Origin: JBBSUX01 sp038234045
Lineage (GTDB): Bacteria; Pseudomonadota; Gammaproteobacteria; Burkholderiales; Burkholderiaceae_C
Length of the DNA: 9,605 bases
NCBI GenBank assembly: GCA_038234045.1
Contig: JBBSUX010000127.1
Location: forward strand, 1 to 9,605
Reading direction: 5' to 3'
Shown: positions 7,239-9,605 of the stretch, one piece after another
Position numbering within the stretch: position 1 is the stretch's first letter
How the letters are laid out: every line of letters starts with the position of its first letter
Program-made: the position numbers and the translations under genes
The notes under the pieces: model-generated
The model's database searches: none
Told to the model about the DNA's origin: nothing
The model's input: the letters and a program-made list of their open reading frames with translations, nothing else

Positions 7239-8021
7239 TCAGAGCTGACCTAATTTCTGCAGCATCTGGTTGGAGGTCTCCACCGCCTTGGAATTCATCT
7301 CGTAAGCGCGCTGCGTCTGGATCATCGAGACCAGCTCCTGCACCACGTTCACGTTGGACGTTTCCACATACCCCTGCATCAGCGAACCAAGGCCATTGGT
7401 GCCCGCCGTGCCGCCTTGCGGCTGACCGGAAGCGGCTGTTTCGGTATAGAGGTTCTGACCGCGCGGCTCCAGGCCGGCTGGGTTCACGAAATTGGCCAGC
7501 GCGATGGTGCCGATCTGCTGCGGTGTCGGGTTGCTGGGCAGCACCACACTGACCGAGCCGTCCTGGCTCACCGTCACGCTTTGCGCGTTGGGCGGCACCG
7601 TCACGCCGTTGGCAATCGGCAAGCCGCTGCTGGTGACGAGCCGGCCCTGCGCATCAACCTGAAACGAACCGTCGCGGGTATAGGCGAGCGTGCCGTCGGG
7701 CTGCGTCACCTGGAAAAATCCGTTGCCCTTGATCGCCACATCGAGCGTGTTGCCCGACTGCTGCAAGCTGCCCTGCGCGAACGAGCGCGAGGTGGCAACC
7801 GTGCGCACGCCGAGGCCAATTTGCAAGCCGGTCGGCAGCTGGCTTTGCTCGCTGCTGTTGGCCCCCACCTGACGCAGGTTCTGGTACATCAGGTCTTCGA
7901 ACACGGCGTTGGCACGCTTGAAGCCGTTGGTTGAGACATTGGCCAGGTTGTTGGAAATGACGTCGAGTTGCGTCTGCTGGGCTTCCATGCCGGTCTTCGA
8001 AATCCAGAGGGAATTGATCAT
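7239..8021 (-). CDS. flgG: Flagellar distal rod protein
   Basis: FlgG polymerises as the distal rod that passes through the P- and L-rings. The product from ATG 8021 is 260 residues, the standard FlgG length. N-terminal landmark: MINSLWISKTGMEAQQTQLD and ISNNLANVSTNGFKR (residues 22-36). The segment at about 46-65 (YQNLRQVGANSSEQSQLPTG) corresponds to the FlgG-specific insertion absent from FlgF and from the flexible hook protein, and it distinguishes the two rod paralogues here. The C-terminal helix ends in QRAYEMNSKAVETSNQMLQ. The start is fixed by AGAGG seven bases upstream. A further in-frame ATG at 8048 would add nine residues (MPSARRGPT) not expected in the family. It follows flgF by 100 bp containing a palindromic repeat, and flgH starts two bases after its stop. 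The assignment is secure. Confidence 0.97.
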   Translation of the reverse strand: MINSLWISKTGMEAQQTQLDVISNNLANVSTNGFKRANAVFEDLMYQNLRQVGANSSEQSQLPTGLQIGLGVRTVATSRSFAQGSLQQSGNTLDVAIKGNGFFQVTQPDGTLAYTRDGSFQVDAQGRLVTSSGLPIANGVTVPPNAQSVTVSQDGSVSVVLPSNPTPQQIGTIALANFVNPAGLEPRGQNLYTETAASGQPQGGTAGTNGLGSLMQGYVETSNVNVVQELVSMIQTQRAYEMNSKAVETSNQMLQKLGQL

Positions 8022-8028
8022 CGTGGGG

Positions 8029-8033
8029 CCTCT
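8029..8033 (-). promoter_or_regulatory. Ribosome-binding site of flgG
   Basis: AGAGG on the minus strand, seven bases before ATG at 8021. It supports this start over the in-frame ATG at 8048, which lies upstream of the site. Confidence 0.75.
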
Positions 8034-8069
8034 TCTAGCGGATGGCAAAAAGAAAAAATGTGGGTGTTT

Positions 8070-8111
8070 TATGCCTGTAGCGCTTGATACGAAAGCGCTA
8101 CTAGCTACTTA
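8070..8111 (-). repeat. Palindromic intergenic repeat, intact copy (flgF-flgG gap)
   Basis: A perfect 9-bp inverted repeat GTAGCGCTT / AAGCGCTAC (8077-8085 and 8093-8101) with a seven-base loop, flanked on the minus strand by AGTAGCTA before and AGGC after. It shares the 15-base string AGCTAGTAGCGCTTT with the degenerate copy at 8931. From memory, the AGCGCTT/AAGCGCT hairpin flanked by TAGCT and a GGC is an abundant Comamonadaceae intergenic repeat. A T-rich tract (8047-8058 on the minus strand) lies 18 bases downstream, too far for a standard intrinsic terminator. Confidence 0.7.
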
Positions 8112-8121
8112 TTAAGGAGCA

Positions 8122-8859
8122 TTAACCTACCGACAGCAGCTGCGCAGCCGACTTGTCGTTGGTCTCTGCCGACTGCATCAGCCGGGTTTGCGAATCGAAC
8201 TGGCGTGCCGCCTGGATCATGGCCACCATGGCTTCGATCGGGTTCACGTTGGAGCCCTCGATCGCGCCGGTCTGCAGTCGTGCGGTGGTGTCGCTGGCCA
8301 GCGGGTTCTGCGTGGGCGATCGGAACAAGCCGTCCTCGCTGCGCTGGATCGGATCGTCCGGAGTCGGAGTCACCAGCTTGATGCGCCCGACCGTCGCGGA
8401 GGGCTGCCCCTCGATCTTGGAAGTGAGGGTGCCGTCGTTGCCGAGCGTTATCTGCGCACCAGGCGGCACATCGATGGGCGCGCCGCCGTCAGAGAGAACC
8501 GGCAGGCCCGAAGGATTCACCAATGTGCCGTTGGCGTTGACCTCGAACGACCCGGCCCGCGTATACGCCTCTGTGCCGTCGAGCCCCTGCACCGCGAACC
8601 AGGCATTGCCCTGTGCCATCGCATCGAGGTTGCGGTCCGAGCGCTGGACAGGCCCCGGCTTGGCGTCATACCCCGCCGTCGCTTCTGCCGCGAACACCCG
8701 CGTCGTCGCGCCGTCACCGCGAATCGGTACCGCGCGAAAGGTTGAAAGCTCGCCGCGAAATCCCGCTGTGGACGCGTTGGCCAAGTTGTTGGCCAGCACC
8801 GCCTGCCGCTGTTCTGCGGCATTCGCCCCGGTCATCGCGGTGTAAATCAGACGGTCCAT
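8122..8859 (-). CDS. flgF: Flagellar proximal rod protein
   Basis: FlgF is one of the proximal rod subunits, exported by the flagellar type III system. The product has 245 residues, close to the enteric length of about 250. It begins MDRLIYTAMTGANAAEQRQ, followed by VLANNLANASTAGFRGEL (residues 21-38), the rod-family N-terminal helix motif. The central part contains AYTRAGSFEVNANGTLVNPS, and the C-terminal helix contains EGSNVNPIEAMVAMIQAARQ, as in the other rod/hook proteins. It lacks the extra FlgG-type loop after the first motif, which supports FlgF over FlgG, as does its place between flgE and flgG. The ATG at 8859 has GAGGA nine bases upstream. Unusually, both flanks (266 bp to flgE, 100 bp to flgG) contain repeat elements. 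The assignment is secure. Confidence 0.96.
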   Translation of the reverse strand: MDRLIYTAMTGANAAEQRQAVLANNLANASTAGFRGELSTFRAVPIRGDGATTRVFAAEATAGYDAKPGPVQRSDRNLDAMAQGNAWFAVQGLDGTEAYTRAGSFEVNANGTLVNPSGLPVLSDGGAPIDVPPGAQITLGNDGTLTSKIEGQPSATVGRIKLVTPTPDDPIQRSEDGLFRSPTQNPLASDTTARLQTGAIEGSNVNPIEAMVAMIQAARQFDSQTRLMQSAETNDKSAAQLLSVG

Positions 8860-8895
8860 GGTGAGGATTCCTCGGGTCTAGTTAGGGTTCACGCC

Positions 8896-8912
8896 AGCTG
8901 CACGATGCAGCT
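8896..8912. other. Isolated perfect hairpin in the flgE-flgF gap
   Basis: AGCTGCA and TGCAGCT form a perfect 7-bp stem around the three-base loop CGA. On the plus strand it is followed by TTTA, but no plus-strand gene leads into it. On the minus strand, where the operon is transcribed, it lies 37 bases before the flgF start codon and about 23 before its ribosome-binding site, with no U-tract after it. It may be an mRNA structure upstream of flgF; function unknown. Confidence 0.5.
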
Positions 8913-8930
8913 TTTAGCTATTGAGAGAAG

Positions 8931-8975
8931 AGCTAGTAGCGCTTTTGACATATGCGGGAGAAGCCAATTTGATGA
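8931..8975 (+). repeat. Palindromic intergenic repeat, degenerate copy (flgE-flgF gap)
   Basis: The plus strand carries AGCTAGTAGCGCTTT (8931-8945), identical to the minus-strand string of the copy at 8092-8106, so the two copies are in opposite orientation. The second arm is decayed (ATGCGGGAG in place of AAGCGCTAC), and the hairpin is therefore lost. It is followed by AAGCCAATTTGAT, which from memory matches the usual flank of this repeat family. Confidence 0.55.
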
Positions 8976-9047
8976 TGAATTTCTGCCTTGGCGGCAAGCA
9001 CACCGTTCTTTGCGCCCCAGCCCGTACCGCTCGAGAACGCCGCCGGG

Positions 9048-9125
9048 CCGGCTTTGCCGGACGGCCAGCGTCGGCCCCCTGCAAGGGGGTTGGCGAAGCG
9101 ACACGCAGTGCGCGCAGACTGGGGG
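9048..9125 (-). repeat. Dispersed intergenic repeat, copy B (after flgE)
   Basis: Read on the minus strand, it begins at the base right after the flgE TAA with CCCCCAG, continues CACTGCGTGTCGCTTCGCCA, then the hairpin CCCCC/GGGGG (the stem can extend to six pairs with a T-A pair, 9075-9080 with 9084-9089) and the second hairpin CCGGC-AAA-GCCGG at 9048-9060. It has the same orientation and the same position relative to a stop codon as copy A. The element may affect readthrough or mRNA end stability between flgE and flgF; this is inference. Confidence 0.8.
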
Positions 9126-9605
9126 TTAGCGCAAATTCACCAATGTCGACATCACCTGATCCTGCGTCTTGATCGTCTGCGCATTGGCCTGGTAGGCGCG
9201 CTGCGCGGTCATCATGTTGACCAGTTCGCTCGTCAGATCAACGTTGGAATCCTCCAGCGAGCCGGAGGCAATCTTTCCGAAATTGCCCGAACCGGGAACG
9301 TTCTTCAACGGCGCGCCCGATGCAGCGGTTTCTTTCCAGTAACCGCCGCTGGTGGATTCCAGCCCTTGTTCGTTGCGGAAGTTCGCCAGCACGATCTGCC
9401 CGGCCGATTGCGTCTGGCCGTTGGAGTAGCGCGCGGAGATGATGCCGTCATCGCCGATGTTGAGGCCGGTCAGTTCGCCGGGCGCGTAGCCGTCCTGCGC
9501 CAGGCTCGACACATAAAAGCTCGATGCGTTCTGGGTCATGCCGTCGAGCTTCAGGTCGACGTCGAAAGCGGGGGTCGCGGCGCCCGCAACCTGCACGCCG
9601 GTGAG
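9126..9605 (-). CDS. flgE: Flagellar hook protein, C-terminal part (5' end outside window)
   Basis: The frame is open from the right edge to TAA at 9126, giving the last 159 residues of a longer protein. FlgE polymerises into the hook, the flexible joint between rod and filament. Recognisable parts are the hook-domain strands (about residues 25-80 of the fragment, including GYAPGELTGLNIGDDGIIS and GQIVLANFRNEQGLES), the linker GYWKETAASGAP, and the C-terminal core helix (SNVDLTSELVNMMTAQRAYQ and then NAQTIKTQDQVMSTLVNLR). The terminal TLVNLR is characteristic of FlgE and separates it from FlgF and FlgG. Its position immediately upstream of flgF fits the usual order. The stop codon is followed without spacing by a hairpin-bearing repeat. 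The identity is secure; the start and the rest of the protein lie outside the window. Confidence 0.96.
   Translation of the reverse strand, partial: LTGVQVAGAATPAFDVDLKLDGMTQNASSFYVSSLAQDGYAPGELTGLNIGDDGIISARYSNGQTQSAGQIVLANFRNEQGLESTSGGYWKETAASGAPLKNVPGSGNFGKIASGSLEDSNVDLTSELVNMMTAQRAYQANAQTIKTQDQVMSTLVNLR

Noticed and set aside
8030..8075. FliA (sigma-28) promoter before flgG, from TAAA and GCC strings
   Set aside because: The spacing between the two strings is about 21 bases instead of about 15, and the -10 part does not match GCCGATAA.
8153..8845. Long plus-strand reading frame (230 codons) opposite flgF
   Set aside because: It is a shadow of flgF in GC-rich DNA; the encoded protein has no recognisable family features and flgF is certain.
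8896..8916. Plus-strand intrinsic terminator (hairpin plus TTTT)
   Set aside because: The stem is short, only a few T follow, and no plus-strand gene would use it; kept only as an unassigned hairpin.
8945..8973. Plus-strand sigma-70-like promoter with a perfect TTGACA
   Set aside because: The -10 at proper spacing is poor (TTTGAT) and it would point antisense into the end of flgE with no gene to serve.

Overview
The window is the distal part of a flagellar rod/hook operon. Every gene lies on the minus strand, so transcription runs from high to low coordinates. In transcription order the genes are flgE (3' part only, entering at the right edge), flgF, flgG, flgH, flgI, flgJ, flgK, flgL, and then a regulator-type gene with a C-terminal HDOD domain that runs off the left edge. 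The DNA is GC-rich. The unbroken flgE-to-flgL order fits a beta- or gammaproteobacterium. Two kinds of short intergenic repeat resemble, from memory, elements abundant in Comamonadaceae (Burkholderiales). I therefore infer a betaproteobacterium of that group; a genome search for the repeats would settle it.

Region by region: 9126-9605 is the end of the hook protein FlgE. The 8860-9125 gap (266 bp) is the largest in the window. It holds one copy of a roughly 76-bp hairpin-bearing repeat that starts right at the flgE stop codon, a degenerate palindromic repeat, and an isolated 7-bp-stem hairpin. flgF (8122-8859) and flgG (7239-8021) encode the proximal and distal rod proteins and are separated by 100 bp carrying an intact copy of the palindromic repeat. 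flgG, flgH (6538-7236, outer-membrane L-ring lipoprotein) and flgI (5367-6518, periplasmic P-ring) are tightly packed. The flgI-flgJ gap (157 bp) holds the second copy of the roughly 76-bp repeat, again abutting the stop codon and in the same orientation. flgJ (4286-5209, rod cap plus muramidase), flgK (2275-4275) and flgL (1043-2263) follow with 10-11 bp gaps in which the ribosome-binding sites overlap the upstream stop codons. After a 91-bp gap comes the EAL-like/HDOD gene (1-951, incomplete).

The products work as one structure. FlgJ locally digests peptidoglycan and caps the growing rod, FlgF and FlgG build the rod, FlgI and FlgH form the bushing rings, FlgE polymerises as the hook, and FlgK and FlgL join hook to filament. 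The HDOD protein is a plausible signalling partner by position only.

The flagellar genes are intact and ordinary, and I see no new multi-gene system. The parts worth a second look are the repeat elements inserted at gene junctions, the enlarged FlgK/FlgL variable domains that appear to share a module, the variable linker in FlgJ, and the uncharacterised HDOD gene.
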